From positions 12,607,497 to 12,671,496 of the forward strand of contig NC_134542.1 of assembly GCF_050624435.1 (NCBI RefSeq): DNA of 64,000 bases, given 5' to 3'. Positions within the stretch are counted from its first letter, which is position 1. The number at the start of each line of letters is the position of its first letter. This document shows, piece after piece, positions 37,531-50,022 of this stretch. Under the pieces are notes generated by a model. The model ran no database searches. It saw only the letters and a list, made by a program, of their open reading frames with translations, and was not told where the DNA came from. The DNA is from Tenrec ecaudatus. Taxonomy: Eukaryota > Chordata > Mammalia > Afrosoricida > Tenrecidae. Position numbers and translations under genes: made by a program.

Positions 37531-38929
37531 ACTTCTCTGAGGCAACTGGAATAGCAAGACACATGTCTGACTGTTCTTCACCTGCTCTCATGTGGAACCC
37601 TTTGCTGGCTTTTTGCAGATGACTCTAAGCCACAGATTCTTTCCAAGTCTTACATGCAGGTGATTTGTGTTCGAGGCGATTGCATTTGTTTTGAAGTGTG
37701 CTTTACACTAATAAACAATCGGATATTTTATTTATGCAGACAAATCACGATTGGAATTTGGAAAATTGAATGTATGCTCAGACGGACAGTCAGCAAGAAG
37801 ACGCTGGTGCGCCATACGATTGTGTCCAGCTCATGTGAGGGCATTTCTGATGAAGCCTCTAGCATGTCTGCCCCTGGTCCCGACGGAATATTAACATTTG
37901 ATTCTTCAATACAGCTGCTTTAGGAAAATAGAAATAAGTATCTTTCTTCAGGTTCATGCATGCTTAAATATTCTGGCTGTTCTCACTATGACCTGCCATC
38001 ACAGGGACCCCACGCTCCCTGGCCCCACATCATGCCTATGGGTTATAGATTGGGGCTGTTTGAGCTCTGGAGCTTGAACTGGGCAGTTTTCAGAAGATGA
38101 CCAGACTTCCCTCTGTAGTTTTTCTTAGTCCAAATGGTCCACTGAAGCCTGTTCAGCATCACATGCGCATGCAAGTCTTCCTGATCAGAAGGACGTGGTT
38201 GCATCTCCGGTGCACTGACCCAAATTGAACCCAGATCTCCAGCATGCCAGGTAAGGCCTCTACTATGGAACCATCCATCACTAGTAATTCCTTTGGAGAC
38301 AGTTAAAAAAAAGGTGCTCCTATCACAAATAGCATCCAGCGCCCTTCATGCTCTCTACCCCGTAAAGTACAGCTATATCATGATTCCCATGCTCCTTTGT
38401 AGGTGTGGGTGGTTTCGTGACTGGCGGTCTCAACGCAAAGAAATGTCTCTGACGTGTGCTCTCCTTTCTTCTTCCCCAACGCTGATCAGTCAAGCAGAGG
38501 CAGAGACTCCCAAAGATGACCCAGTGGTCCTAGAGAATGGCAGATCCCCAGGATGGGAGGAGTCTGGGTCTGGCCCTCAACCCAGAATGTCCTCGAAGCA
38601 GAGATTTTAATGATGAATTGTGTGTGACCAAACTGTAACATGTTTTTACAGAAGAAAAGAATGCACCATTTGAGGGGATCGTTGCTAGGATAGCTAGTGT
38701 TTTTACAGAAATATGTCATCACACATTTAAAAAACCCACACCACCACAAAATAACTTGTAATCTAATGTTTTGTATAGCTAAGACGAGGTCAAGGGTGGA
38801 ATGGTGGGAAGATTTTTTTTTGATCATTTATATCTTATCTTTCGAAAGACTTCTATGAAACCATAAATATCTAATTACATAATCGGTAGCCAGTTTCCAC
38901 ATTGGGAGGATTGTAGGGCGGTGATTTAC
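37531..38929. other. unique DNA
   Basis: Short frames only (for example 38293-38610, 105 codons, with no recognisable domain). Confidence 0.5.
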
Positions 38930-39400
38930 TTAGTGTGGCCTTCCTCGCCATGGATAAGATAAAATCATTAGTTGCAACTAAGAAAGTAAAGTGCTTGAGA
39001 TCTATTGAGGGGACTGGGAAACCTATTAATAATGTGAATAAGGAAATTAGGTGTATGGAACCCTTGCAGAGGGGAGACCATACAAATAAAGTCTCCAGGA
39101 GCCTAATGAGAGAGAAGCTAAGGGGCCATGTGATTGAAGGCCAAGGGAGGTTCTAGCCTGTGGGCATGGCCAAGAAGCTATCCTGACTGAAGAACTGTAC
39201 CTTGGATGTCAACTTGCCCCTTCCCTAATAAATCCTGTCACGGTACTGCTGGTCATTGTATGTATGGTCATTGTCAAGCATAAGCAAACCCAGCAGAGAA
39301 GCCAAGTGCTATGGGGTGAAGAACTGCCTTCACCTGGTAAAAGGGTTGAGAGGAGGTATGTCTGCCTGCCACCTGGTAGGAATAAACTTGATGATCATCC
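38930..39400 (+). other. possible LTR-like or repeat segment
   Basis: Contains accatacaaataaagtctcc, then atgtcaacttgccccttccc directly before taataaatcctgtcacgg, and ggaataaacttgatgatcat. Several AATAAA hexamers and a pyrimidine-rich lead-in resemble the R region of an LTR. No primer-binding site, internal gene or partner LTR was found, so this stays weak. Confidence 0.25.
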
Positions 39401-39479
39401 TCAACCCTCCTCATGAGTTCAGAATTTCAAACCAAACCTTGGTGATTTTTCTCAATAAAATAATCTTATTTATTTATGG

Positions 39480-40720
39480 TTTCAACCTTTTTATTGTGAA
39501 TCAGATTTTTTTTCCCCCTTCAACAACTGAAGAGACATATCTCAGAGGGTTGGCCGGCTCCCTGTCTCCCCACCCTCCTATTTATTTCCCCATCTGCCTC
39601 CTGTAAGATATGCCCCTCACTCCAGTTAAGACCAGCCACTGCCTGGCCTATTACTTCCCCTTCCCTTTCTTCCCCTCCATCTGAAGTAACAATCAAATCT
39701 GTTTCCTTTGGTACAAAAAGCTTTTCTTGATTTTTTTATAACAGTTATCTCATCCAATATTTGTCCTTGTGTGTCTGACTAACTTCCCTCAGCGTGCTCT
39801 TAGGTGTCATGCATAATGTCTCCCAAATCCATCAGTGCCATGAGGTGTTTCACAGGTCCATCATGATTCCTCGATGATGCACAGTGTCCCACGGCGTGTG
39901 TGCACCGGGATGTGTTTTTCTGTCTGCCCACCCATGTTTCCATCTCCTTGCTATGTGACTAGTGCTGTGAGGAACATGGGTATGCACGGGTCTGCTCTTG
40001 GTTTCTGTCTTTCTCTCTTTGGCAATTGGGAATCCAATGTTGCCGGAAACACTGGTTGAAGAAGCTATCTCTTGGTCCCATGACTGCTCTCTTGCCAGTT
40101 GTGTGAGGAAACACCATAGCGCTCCCCCCAATGGTTGTACAAAAATGGTTTTAAAGTCACACCCGCCGTGTATGAGGGCTCCCATCTATCTGCACACCTC
40201 TAGAAGTTGTTGTTTTCTGCTTTTGTTCAGTTTTGCTCTCAGAGCTGGGCTGGGGTGGTATCTCATCTTTATTTTAAGTTACATCTTTTAGATGGCTAGT
40301 GACAGTGAGCATTTATTCATCTGTTTATTGGCTCTCTGAATGTCTTCTTTGACAAGCTGGCTGTTCATGTACTCTGCCCATTTTTTAAATTTGGGTCCTT
40401 CATCTTCTTCTTGTTGAGGTGATGGCTTCTTCTATAGATTTTGGAGACTAGTCCCTTGTCCAATAGATCCTTGTCCTCCATCGTTTCCCATTCTGTGGGT
40501 TCTCTTTGGGTAAAATCATTTGATGTGTGCATTTTTTTTGTTTTCAAGGTGATTCCCAGTAATCAATTCTGTCATCTTCTCTTTGTGTGTGTTTGTTTCA
40601 TTATGTTTAGTAGTGTATTCATGCAATCTATTTGAGCCCCTGGGCTTTTCCTTATTTTTTTCCATTGATGATCTGTGTAGTTCTGGGATTGGCAAGTCTC
40701 TAATTGAGCTCATGTTTATT
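39480..40720 (-). mobile_element. L1 ORF2-region fragment, antisense
   Basis: The plus strand carries the reverse complement of the end of mammalian L1 ORF2. Recognisable phrases in order are gctgtgaggaacatgggtat (39964), ccaatggttgtacaaaaatg (40127), gagggctcccatctatctgc (40173), ggtggtatctcatctttatt (40254), gacagtgagcatttattcat, tctgaatgtcttctttgaca (40335), ggctgttcatgtactctgcc and ttggagactagtcccttgtc (40440). The order and spacing match L1. No long frame survives on the minus strand, so it is an old, dead fragment. Ends are soft. Confidence 0.78.
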
Positions 40721-43084
40721 TTTGCAGATGCCCTGAGCTACGGATGGGTTCACATTCATTCTTCTGCACATGGAAAACCAGAGTTGCCTGCACCACTTGT
40801 GGAAGAGATGATCTTTCCCATCCAGATGAATCAATCTTTCAAGCACAGTGCTTCCTTTCCCTTTCAAACATGAATGGCATGTCATTCCTAGGACTTCTCT
40901 AGAGATTAATACACATAAGACACTGGTGATACAAAAGAGGAGGACATCTCGCAGAAACTTCTGGTTTCGCCCAACAATGGCATTGGGTCATCTCTCAGGA
41001 GGCTGGATTTCTTTGTAGGCTCCTGTCTTGTGGCTTCTAAGCTGTTTGGGGTCCTATTCTTGGTCCCCTCCTGCTGCCCCACCTGTCCTGTTGCAACCAC
41101 CATGTGTCCCTCTACAGGGAAGGGTACTTGCCATTCTTTCTGCCTTCGCCAGTGGGTCCCCCCAACCAACCTACTTACCTCAGGTTGTGTTTTTCTGCAG
41201 TGGAATTCCCTGGGTTCCTATTGATGCTGTACTCCCGCACTCCTGTCTCTCAGGTCCAGCTAGTCGCTAAGTCCCAGGACCTGTTTGGCCCTTCCCTTTC
41301 CTTGCAGGCATGCCTCAGTCCTGCTTCCTGGTGAGAGCGGACCCTGCTTCTCCAGTAATGCATTTGGTGTCCAGAGGTTGGAGATGAATGATGAGACTGC
41401 TTTTTCATTCTCTCTGTCATGATTGTAGGGTTCTGGGGGCACCACGGTCTGTGACTTGATCTTTCTTCGTTCTCCTTTTCCTCCAGATGTCTGGGTCCAA
41501 CCCTGCAAGCAGATTCTAGGAGAAATGGCAGTGTGAGGGGGGGGGGGAAAGGCCCTGTTTCACAAAGTGTCTTCACTCTCCACTTTCCCTCGGGCCCATT
41601 CATTTGAGGAGAGGATTGGGGTTAAACACATTCGCCTATTTGAACTGGCCTGGCCGTGTTATTTTTGTTGTATTTTGTTGCTACACATCCAGGTAGAGTG
41701 TTCATTCCTCTCATAGGAAAGTCGATGTTGAAATAATACGCACTCCTTCCAGGGACTTAGAACAGGCCTCAGCAAGCATTTTTGTAATAGGCTACAGTCA
41801 TCAGAGGTCAGGAGAAATCTTCATCTGACATCTGGCCCACAGACTGACACTGGACTGGACCCACCCACGTCTACACCTAGGTGAGTCCTTTCTTGATATA
41901 AATCTCTTTTGATATATGGATCCACACAAACATCATTGGCTCTGCTTATCTAGAGAACCAGCCTGATACAATTGTTATAGGTCCCACTTTTTCAGGTTGA
42001 CTATAAAAGAAGGTGAGGGGAAATGCCGACGTTCAGCAGGGCACTGACTTGACCATTAGATGCTGAGTTTATAAATCATCCATCTCTTTGCAGCAACATA
42101 TTGGTTAAAGGTGCAATGATGACCAAGCAAACCCTTAAAAGCCTACATTCAGATACTTGACATTTACACACGGGAAAGGGCTCTTTGCTGCTTATGTGGC
42201 AATTGATTAGGTTATTGGTGAAAGTCGAGAACGGGTTTTCAGAAAGCTCAAACCTAACGATGGCGAGAAGAGCAGACACACAGACAGGTGTTCGGATAGG
42301 TTGGAGCATCTTGTTACTGAGGACTCATGCTAAGGAGGCAGGAGACACTGCAGATGCTGGAAAGAACATAGATGACTGATGGGAATGGGGGTGTGGTCCA
42401 TTTGAAATGAAGAGGATGCAGAAATGATGGGCAGTGTCAAATGTCTCACTGAGCCCATGGACACACGCAGGCGCCCAAATTTTTGTGATGCAGGAAACTG
42501 AGAAAATGTCTACTTGGATGTCTCTCGGTTTACTCATTTACTTGTTAATTCCCTCCCTCGTTGAAACTTATTTTTTCAGTCCTTGCCAAGTTTAGACTTC
42601 ATGTGTGCAGGCATTAGCCCATCCCCCTCACAAAAATGCTACCAATCATGCAACACGATACTTGAGCCATATTTTTTAGGTCAGATGAAGCTTACAGATC
42701 TTGACTTCTTCCTATGTATGCTAAGGAGATGAAGAAATCCTACTTCATATGCCAGCTGCTTCATGTGGAAATCTCTGGGTCCTGTCCCTGTTTAGTTTGG
42801 ATACTAAAGAGTCATGCAGATTCTTGTTGTGATTCTAGCCAACCCGGGTAGGACCAGACTTCCACAATTAAAAGGATGCTATTCTTGAAGCAGGTGGGTC
42901 CCAGGTGCAAGGTTGAAAATCTGAACAACCCCCCACCTATGACCTGCTGGCTAACCACCTTAGGGCTCCAGAAGTCGCTTAGAATTCCGGCTTCAAGATT
43001 TGGGGCCGCCGGCCACCACACATTTGCTCCTTCTTCTGGTACATGCGTTATCCAAACTGTGGTTGCTGTTCAGGACCTCTGAGG
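40721..43084. other. unique DNA, partly GC-rich
   Basis: 40.9-41.6 kb is GC-rich with many overlapping short frames and a G-run at 41538-41547. At 41800-42000, actgacactggactggaccc and tagagaaccagcctgataca resemble an old interspersed repeat end. No gene recognised. Confidence 0.45.
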
Positions 43085-43530
43085 TGCCTCTGACTCATCA
43101 TGCCCCACTGCAGCAAGGTCAAGCTCACGGTTATGTTTGAGCCGTGGTGGAAGCTGCTGTGTTACTACATCTCCGGGAGGGTCGTCCTCCTTTTCGACTG
43201 ACCCGCTACTTTCCCAACATGATGTCCTTTTGCAGGGCATGGTCTTTCATGACAGCATGTCCAAAGTAAATGAGACAAAATCCTGTCTCCCTCACTTCTA
43301 AGGAGGATTCTAGATGTGCTTCTTACAGCACACATCCCTTCTTCAGGCAGTCCATGGTACTTTCAATATTTTTCTCCAATACCACAATCCAAATGTATCC
43401 ATTTTTCTGAAGTCTTCCTCATTCATTATCCAGCTTCCATATGCATATGAAAATACAAGACTCGGATCAGTCACGCCTTAGTCTTCCAAAATCTTCAAAG
43501 GGTTCCTCTGATTTTTATTGCTATGTGAAT
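43085..43530 (-). mobile_element. RTE LINE 3' part, antisense
   Basis: Reads cttttcgactgacccgctac, atgtccttttgcagggcatg, gacagcatgtccaaagtaaa, acttctaaggaggattctag, ggcagtccatggtactttca, and cttccatatgcatatgaaaa, in the order of the RTE 3' region seen at 4.0 and 15.6 kb. The extreme tail is weak. Confidence 0.72.
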
Positions 43531-44944
43531 TGAAGGTTTCCAAATGATCGTGGAAGAACAGGTGTTATTCTTCAGGTGCTGCAGCATTGCAAGTTTATTT
43601 TCTAACTGTTCTCTACCGCTGAGCTTTTGAGAAATGACTGAGATCAGATATCTGAGTGTTTCCATCCTTCCATCTCCAGAACATTTCCTCTGGGCAAGAT
43701 CTTTGAGCTCAAGACCACAGCCTTATCCTCTACGACCCTCTGATCATCTGGTCCACTCCCTCCGTCCACCATCCAGAAGTCTAAAGGAATGTTGTCTCGG
43801 CACCCAAGAAGCCACCTCGAGAAGAAGGATGGGGTAGAAGCAGAGCACTGGGCATTTGGAGGCAGTGACTAATATTCAGTCCACTTACCAGTCCAGACAG
43901 TGGAAAACCTCCTGTGTGATTTATGTATGTGCACGATGGCTGTCACAAGACTCCAGCAGCCTGGACTACACCTCTCCCTGCATAACAAGGGTGGCCTGTG
44001 AACACACCCAGTGAGACCCAACTCCACCCCAGCCACTTGGCATCCAAGGGCAGCTTTGGCTAGTGACCCTGGACAGGAGTCTGCATGTCACCTACTAGGG
44101 GACCCAAAGACTGTGGACACAGAGCCAGAACCTACCTCCCACCCCAACCGGAGCATGCCCTGACCCTACTCTGTTCATCAGTCTTCTCCAGATTTGGGGA
44201 AATAGAATTACATTGGAGGGCACTTTGAGGAAATTACAGACTTCCTCAGGTTTTCGACTTTATAAAGTAGAAATAGTATGTGGGTTAAATGAAATCAGTC
44301 ATGCTCTTAGGAGAGAGTGATATAAATTTAATATGTTACAGCTGTTCCCCTTTAGTGTTCTGTGGTTTCAGCTTCTCACTTTCAACCGAGATCCAAACAT
44401 GCTACACGTGTAGCAGGATGAATTCTTGTGCCAGCCTGCTTTGTCTTGTTTGAGACATGAATGAATCATTCCTTTGTCCCATGTCCCCATGGCTTACAAA
44501 CTACCTGCCCAGTCTTTCTTATTTCGAATCTCTTATTGTACCTAATATAAACTAATGAATCACAGGCATGCATGGGTAGGAGAAAACATGGCACGTAGGG
44601 GGTTCAGACATCCACAGGGGTGGGGGTGGGGGTGTCTTCTCTTTGAGCATAACCTTCAATATGAAGGGCACCTTATTTTTTAAATAAGTAAATATAGCTT
44701 ATTTGTCATTTTGAGAGTCATACTATGAAATTTTAAAAACTAGCACATGCACAAATGAAGAGTTCTGAAGACGTTGGGTGCTGGGACATTAGGAAAGTGA
44801 AAATGACCATTCATAGCATAAAACTGTTCGTAGCAATGCTGTGGGTGGCATGCATAGAGGACAAGAGCTACAATTACATTACAACCACTGGCTAGGTGTC
44901 CAGAAGTCCTGCTCCAACTCCACACATTTGTATTCTGCTGAAAC
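43531..44944. other. unique DNA, GC-rich in the middle
   Basis: 43.9-44.2 kb is GC-rich without an open frame or a recognised repeat. A (GGGTGG)n-like run lies at 44620-44633. Confidence 0.45.
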
Positions 44945-45045
44945 CAAAGCAAGCAGGGAGTCGATTCTGACTCACGATGAGGGACCGCCTGTGGGTCCCA
45001 GGAGAGCTGTGCCGCACAGAGTTTTCAGGGGCTTTGACCAAATTT
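44945..45045 (-). mobile_element. AfroSINE 3' part, antisense
   Basis: gggagtcgattctgactcac, gtgccgcacagagttttcag. A decayed fragment joined to an RTE 3' end. Confidence 0.5.
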
Positions 45046-45340
45046 TATAAAAACCAATCTGTCTTAGAAGAAGGCCGGCCAGAATGCTCCTTAAAGGCAA
45101 GAATGGTTCACCTTTGTCTCACGTACTTTGAACATATTGCCAGTCTCCGGGAAAGGATACCGTGCTTGGTAAAGTGGAGGGGCAGTGGAAAAGGGGAGGG
45201 CCTCCAATGAGATGGACTGGCACAGTGGCTGGAACAGTGGGTTCACGCATAGGAACCATTGTGAGGATGGCACAAGACCAGGCATTGCCTCCTTCTATTG
45301 TGTATAAGGCCCCTACGGATTGAAACTAACTGGATGACAC
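45040..45340 (+). mobile_element. RTE LINE 3' end, sense (first of two)
   Basis: Contains aaaaccaatctgtcttagaa then gaaggccggccagaatgctc, homologous to the coding end at 36550 (accaataaatctgtcttgga). Then gactggcacagtggctggaa, cagtgggttcacgcatagga, accattgtgaggatggcaca, and a tail with cggattgaaactaactggat. Decayed. Confidence 0.72.
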
Positions 45341-45374
45341 TGAATGACACCAACGACATGATCACATATGGCTG

Positions 45375-45700
45375 CAATGCTAGACAGTCACCAGGAAGAT
45401 GGACAAAGAGTGGAGGCATTTGAATGAGGGTCTTGATAATGTTGACCGCCATGGACCGCAAGAAGGACAGAGAGCCCCGTTGTAGAATAAGCGCAGCCAA
45501 AACGCTCCAGAGAAGCAGAGGTGTGGAGACGGCCCTCACTGACTGCGGCCATGCTGTCAGGAGGTGCCAGTCCTTGGGAAAGGGCAGCAGACTTAATTGA
45601 GGGTCCACAAAGAAGGGGAACTTCAGTAAGATGCGTGGACAGTGGCTGGAACAACGGGCTCGAATATAGCAACAATTAAGTACATGGTACGGAGGTCTCT
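45375..45700 (+). mobile_element. RTE LINE 3' end, sense (second of two)
   Basis: Immediately after the previous copy a second 3' end starts: gacagtcaccaggaagatgg, atgttgaccgccatggaccg, gcgcagccaaaacgctccag, caggaggtgccagtccttgg, gacagtggctggaacaacgg, gctcgaatatagcaacaatt. Its order repeats that of 45040-45340, so two 3' ends lie head to tail. Confidence 0.65.
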
Positions 45701-45828
45701 GTGAGTTCAGACCAACCTTTTGAAAGTGGATCACTAAGGCTTTCTCGGAGAAGCCTCTCTGTGGATTTGAACTGTTACCCTTTTGGTTAGCAGCCAAGAA
45801 CTTAACAGTTGGTGCTACTGGGGAAACT
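45700..45828 (-). mobile_element. AfroSINE head part, antisense
   Basis: gatttgaactgttacccttt, tggttagcagccaagaactt, ggtgctactggggaaac. Follows two sense RTE tails. Confidence 0.65.
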
Positions 45829-46049
45829 CTTTACACTCTGGGTACTTTCTTTTAAGACAGAGTGCTTGGTAAAATCAGAGGATTTCCTTACGTCCAAACG
45901 TGAGTAATGTTTATTTTCTATTTTTAAAAAAGTCTGCTTAGAAAGAGCTGTTTATCTGTGGATCATTGTGATGGACGCATAACCACCCCCACCCTGACCC
46001 CCAACAGAAACCATGGGAGAAAGGGAGATAGCGGTGGGTGAAAGTTGAA

Positions 46050-46260
46050 AATAATAACTCATAATTTATTAAGGGGTCACCAGGTGGGGAGGGAGGGAGT
46101 AGAAATAGAGGAGCTCATACCACGGGCTCAAAAGAAAGTAAATGTACAGCAAATAATGATGGCAACATATGTACAAACATGCTTGATACAGATGATGTTC
46201 AGATTGTTATCAGAGCTGTCAGATTCCCCGAGTAAAATGATCTTTTAATTTCAAAGAGAG
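46050..46260 (+). mobile_element. LINE (probably L1) 3' end, sense
   Basis: Reads gagctcataccacgggctca, aatgatggcaacatatgtac and ends gattccccgagtaaaatgat, a mutated form of the ccccaataaaatga end seen at 25.58 kb. The (G)n-rich start (tggggagggagggagtag) also matches. Confidence 0.68.
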
Positions 46261-46774
46261 AGAGGTGTTTATTGTGGTTCTTCAGGTGAAACTGTGAAAG
46301 GCTCTCTTTGGCAGGTGTAACTGGCTGTGGGTGGGCCCTGCATCAGTGAGTCTCTCTGTGGAACATGGGAGAACATGACATGACCAGAGAAGCCCAGTGC
46401 CCACACCGCACGAAACAGGGCGAGAGCTGCTTTAGACATCATCTCAACCCACAGGACTTGCTCATGCCACAGCAGGACCCAGTTGTGATCATCTCCCCTT
46501 TCCAGGTGAGAGACCTCAGGGAGCAGAGCTTTCTGGTGAAAGTCAGAAAGTGCTGAGCCGAGGCTGATGGGTCCTAAAGCCTGCCATCTTTCTAAGTGCC
46601 AACACAGTCTCTCCATTTGAATGAAGAATTCACAAACACAGAGTGACCCTTCAAGGCTGGAATTGAACTCATCCTTTGGCTCAAATTTTCATTAAAGAGC
46701 ACAGGGCAAACTGACAAGCCCCGGTTGCATAAGGTTTATGCATTCCACTCTCATCAAGAGATATAGTCTTATCA

Positions 46775-46858
46775 ACGCACAGGGGCAATTTCCCCCTGTC
46801 ACCCCAGCTCAGTCACTATGAGTCGGCCTTGACTGGGTAGCAGTGAGTTGGGTTTGGG
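46775..46858 (+). mobile_element. AfroSINE 3' end, sense
   Basis: acgcacaggggcaatttccc, cactatgagtcggccttgac, tgggtagcagtgagttgggt. 5' part absent. Confidence 0.68.
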
Positions 46859-47685
46859 ATCAGAAGCTACTCCCAGCACCAACCAGAGTCTACTTTACAT
46901 CACCTCCGTTAGGATTACAGCAAAGGAGCTCACTAGCTAGCGCTACGTTTTCCCCTACAATCATGAAATGAAACAACGTGATTCACATTTTACTCCCTAC
47001 CCTTTTTACCTTCTCTAGAGAAATGCCCTTTATTTTTGTGCACGTGTGCGCGTGTGTATGTGAGTGAGTGAGAGAGAAGCAAGAACGTGCCCTCCAAACA
47101 CAACTGTAATTGGGTCCATACTTGCTCGGTTGTATTTTCTCTTAAAAGCAACGTGTCAAGTTTCTCATATACATCGTCTGTGTTTCGTAGCTGAGATAGG
47201 AATAAAATAATGTATTTAATGTCCTTTGAGGACTGAGCCATGATAGCAAAGCCATTGATGTTGTCATATCCATTGCATCATAAATTGCACTTTCTTAAAC
47301 TCTTCAAGACTGTAATTCTAGCTCAGCCTAATTGCTACCAGGGTGCAGATAAGGCACCTGAGTCATGGCAGTTCGATCATGCGTCCGTGGGACTCTGCAA
47401 AGGGGATAATGGAGGCAAGATCCCACCCCTCACCCCAAGACTCTGCACATGTGCACATTTTATGTGCAGCCTAAGTCACCGCCCTGCCAAGAAACGTAAT
47501 TTAGACATCAATTAGTGTGCTCTGTGTCCTATCCCATCCATTGTATCTCACAACGAATCCTAACATTCAGAGACCCAACCCTTAAAGGGCCTGGAGGAAG
47601 TAGCTCGCTTTATTTTCACTTTCTTAAATCAAGCGCTACAGATTCAAGGAGTGGCTGCCTCTTTGTGGACTAACTTGACTCCAGG

Positions 47686-47704
47686 AAAAAAAAAAAAAAA
47701 AAAA
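47686..47704. repeat. poly(A) run
   Basis: Nineteen A in a row; the sequence before it does not look like a SINE or LINE 3' end I know. Confidence 0.9.
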
Positions 47705-47927
47705 GGTCGTTTATTGGTTCTAAGCTTTGAACAGACCTAACGGAAAGCCTTGCAGCAAGCAGTTGCGGACAATGCCTTAGGAAAACAAGAATGCAGCACA
47801 CAAGCCTCTGAAACAAAATGTTTTGCCCAGAGAGTTGAGGCCATCACTATTGCTGGAGGCCAGCGTGTGTCCATTATTGACGCGCTTGCTCACTCACTCG
47901 CTTGCTCACTTACTCACTCACGGGCAC

Positions 47928-48085
47928 CCAGTAGATGCCAACTCACAAAGTGCAGGACAGGGTACATCTCCCCCCCACCCCCCACCCCACCAGTGAGCTC
48001 CAAGTCTGTAACTCTTTACTGGAGCAGACAGCCCCATTTTTCTCTTCCAGGGGGACTGGGAGTTTCGAACTGTCGACCTTGACTA
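47928..48085 (-). mobile_element. AfroSINE, antisense
   Basis: gatgccaactcacaaagtgc, ctgtaactctttactggagc, gggagtttcgaactgtcgac. A C-rich stretch in the middle is expanded. Confidence 0.72.
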
Positions 48086-48124
48086 AGTAGTACAACCTGC
48101 AACAATGATGCCATCAGGGTGGCT

Positions 48125-48290
48125 TTTCACCCACCGTGATGCTCTAAGACAGAGAAGAACTGGCCCAGAGGGTTTTTTAAGTGGTAGTCTTTTAGGAAAA
48201 ATGAGTGTAAGTCTTTTGACTATAGAGATGGCAGAGGGGTTTCAACCATCAGCCTCTCTGTTAGCACCTGCGTGCCTAACTATTGTTTCC
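48125..48290 (-). mobile_element. AfroSINE, antisense, degenerate
   Basis: actggcccagagggtttttt, gggtttcaaccatcagcctc, tctgttagcacctgcgtgcc. Second antisense copy in a row. Confidence 0.58.
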
Positions 48291-48609
48291 AAGTTTCTTG
48301 ATTTGAGGTGATAGAGGCGATTACTTATTCATTTTATCTTAGGGATGAGTAACCTAATTTTTCTCCTGTTGCCACATAACACGACCCCTTTACCTTGCTG
48401 AAACAGACTGTGAGATGGAGGTGTACCTGTCAGGTGCCCCTCCTGTTCCCTGGGCCCCATGGACCTCATAGCTGACAACCAACCACATAGACCTCATTCT
48501 CAGTCCCCACCAATCCTCAGTGAACCTGGGACCTAGGGCTTTGAAGTGCTGCCCTCCAGTTCCATCTCCCATGGAGAATTTGCCTATCTACCCTCCCAGA
48601 GAGATTGAT

Positions 48610-48735
48610 TCTGAATATACATTTTAACAAGAGCCCCAGAGGTCTTTACAGATCCTCAGGTGATGTACTACTCATTACCACCCCCTGGGATCTTGTTAAA
48701 ATGCAGATTCCAGCTCTTTGCATGCCTGTTGGACC
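48610..48735. mobile_element. MER5-like hAT-Charlie fragment
   Basis: tacattttaacaagagcccc, cagatcctcaggtgatgtac, cctgggatcttgttaaaatg, cagattcc. Resembles MER5 terminal and middle parts. Confidence 0.5.
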
Positions 48736-48862
48736 TGGCCTTATCCAGAGGTGTTAAACTGGAAGCTCTGCTTTCTGCTGGGTGCTTCTGGCTCTATCTG
48801 TTCTGCAGAGACCAGGGCAGGGATAGCTGATGAAACAGCTTTGTCTGTTTCACAGGAGGACT

Positions 48863-49052
48863 GGCAGCCGAGTGGTTATATTTGGGTCTGCTAACCGCAA
48901 GTTCAGCAGTTTGAAACCACCAGTGGCTCTGTAGGAGAAAGATGAGGCTTTCTACGGCCGGAAGTGTTGCAGTGCTGGAAACCCACAGGGACAGTTCTCT
49001 CCGCCCTATTGACGGGCTGTGCGTCAGAATCTACTCAATGGCAGTGAGCTGG
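48863..49052 (+). mobile_element. AfroSINE, sense
   Basis: ctggcagccgagtggttata, tctgctaaccgcaagttcag, gaaaccaccagtggctctgt, gaaacccacagggacagttc, atctactcaatggcagtgag. One of the best-preserved sense copies. Confidence 0.88.
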
Positions 49053-49824
49053 GCTCCTGCTTGACTCTTCAGCTGACTGCTGGCCATGGCTGCGGGGCTT
49101 CCTAATTTCCAACAGCTAACGGGGAAGAAGACACAGAGCGAGGCTGACAAAGGGGTCATGATCATAGACGAGTTCTTTCTGGACTGGCGAGAACTTTCAC
49201 CACCTAGAGCTTCTCTCTTGGCCAAAAGAGCTTCACTGGTGACAGTCCTCAGGGACAGAGATGAAAGAAAATGTTTCTTTCCAATTTTATCCCACATGTG
49301 GCCCTTCCAGCCCTCACCCAAGCTGGCAGATAGAGCGACATTAACTCCCCGATCGGGACAAATAAACTCTCAGGCTATCGACATGGACTTTGCTCAGCAT
49401 CTCATTTGCAAATATAAGAAAATCTGACCTTCTTTAGCAAGGCAGAGACAGGTGTTTTGTAGAGCTTCTTCCATACGGCTCAGCCTAAATAGATTCAGAT
49501 TGCCTCATCCTCTGCCACGCACGCTCTCTGCTTGCATCTGGCCCCCTCTTCCAGGTGCTTCTCTGGCTCAATAAACTACTTCCTTGTACTCCTCCCTCCA
49601 CCCCCACCCTCAGATCAGAAAGAGAGCAGCCGGACCCAACCTGGAAGAACTCACAGTTTAAGCTTTGCTGCCTCACAGGGCTTCTTTAGTCCTGAAACAG
49701 ACCCTCAGCCCACCAGACAGAAAATCAGAAAACTTCACTCTCAAAGCCCACTTAGGTTAGGAACAGAGTGACTGACAGCTGTGTCATTTAGCCCAGGATA
49801 TAGAGGACCTGTAGAACTATTGGT

Positions 49825-50022
49825 CAGTCACCGTCATGGAGTTAATCCTGACACACAGAGACCCTGTAGGACAGAGCCAAGCTGCTTCCCAGGGTGGCAG
49901 ATATGGTAAATCTTCATGGAGGTAGACAGCCTCATCTTTCTCCTAGGGAGTGGCTAGTAGGTTTGAACTGCTGACCTTTCGGTTATTAGCAAATGCTTAC
50001 CCCACTGTGCCACACGGGGTCC
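49825..50022 (-). mobile_element. AfroSINE, antisense
   Basis: cagagaccctgtaggacaga, cagcctcatctttctcctag, ggtttgaactgctgaccttt, cccactgtgccacacggggt. Confidence 0.82.

Larger units (their letters stand above)
46261..47927. other. unique DNA between retroposons
   Basis: Holds the SINE 3' end at 46.8 kb and poly(A) at 47.7 kb. A (TG)-rich run lies at 47038-47075. No exon recognised. Confidence 0.45.

Noticed and set aside
38930-40720. Endogenous retrovirus with internal genes
   Set aside because: The coding-like part is antisense L1 ORF2, not gag, pol or env; only a weak LTR-like segment adjoins it.
41000-41600. Cluster of overlapping frames on both strands
   Set aside because: GC-rich composition explains it; no consistent frame, and it adjoins a dead L1.
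45243-45797. Longest open frame, 184 codons, minus strand
   Set aside because: It runs antisense across two RTE 3' ends and a SINE; no recognisable protein and no splice or promoter context.
49086-49427. Open frame of 113 codons starting MAAGLPNFQQ
   Set aside because: Looks protein-like at its start, but no family is recognised, and there is no promoter or donor site that I trust. Left unannotated.
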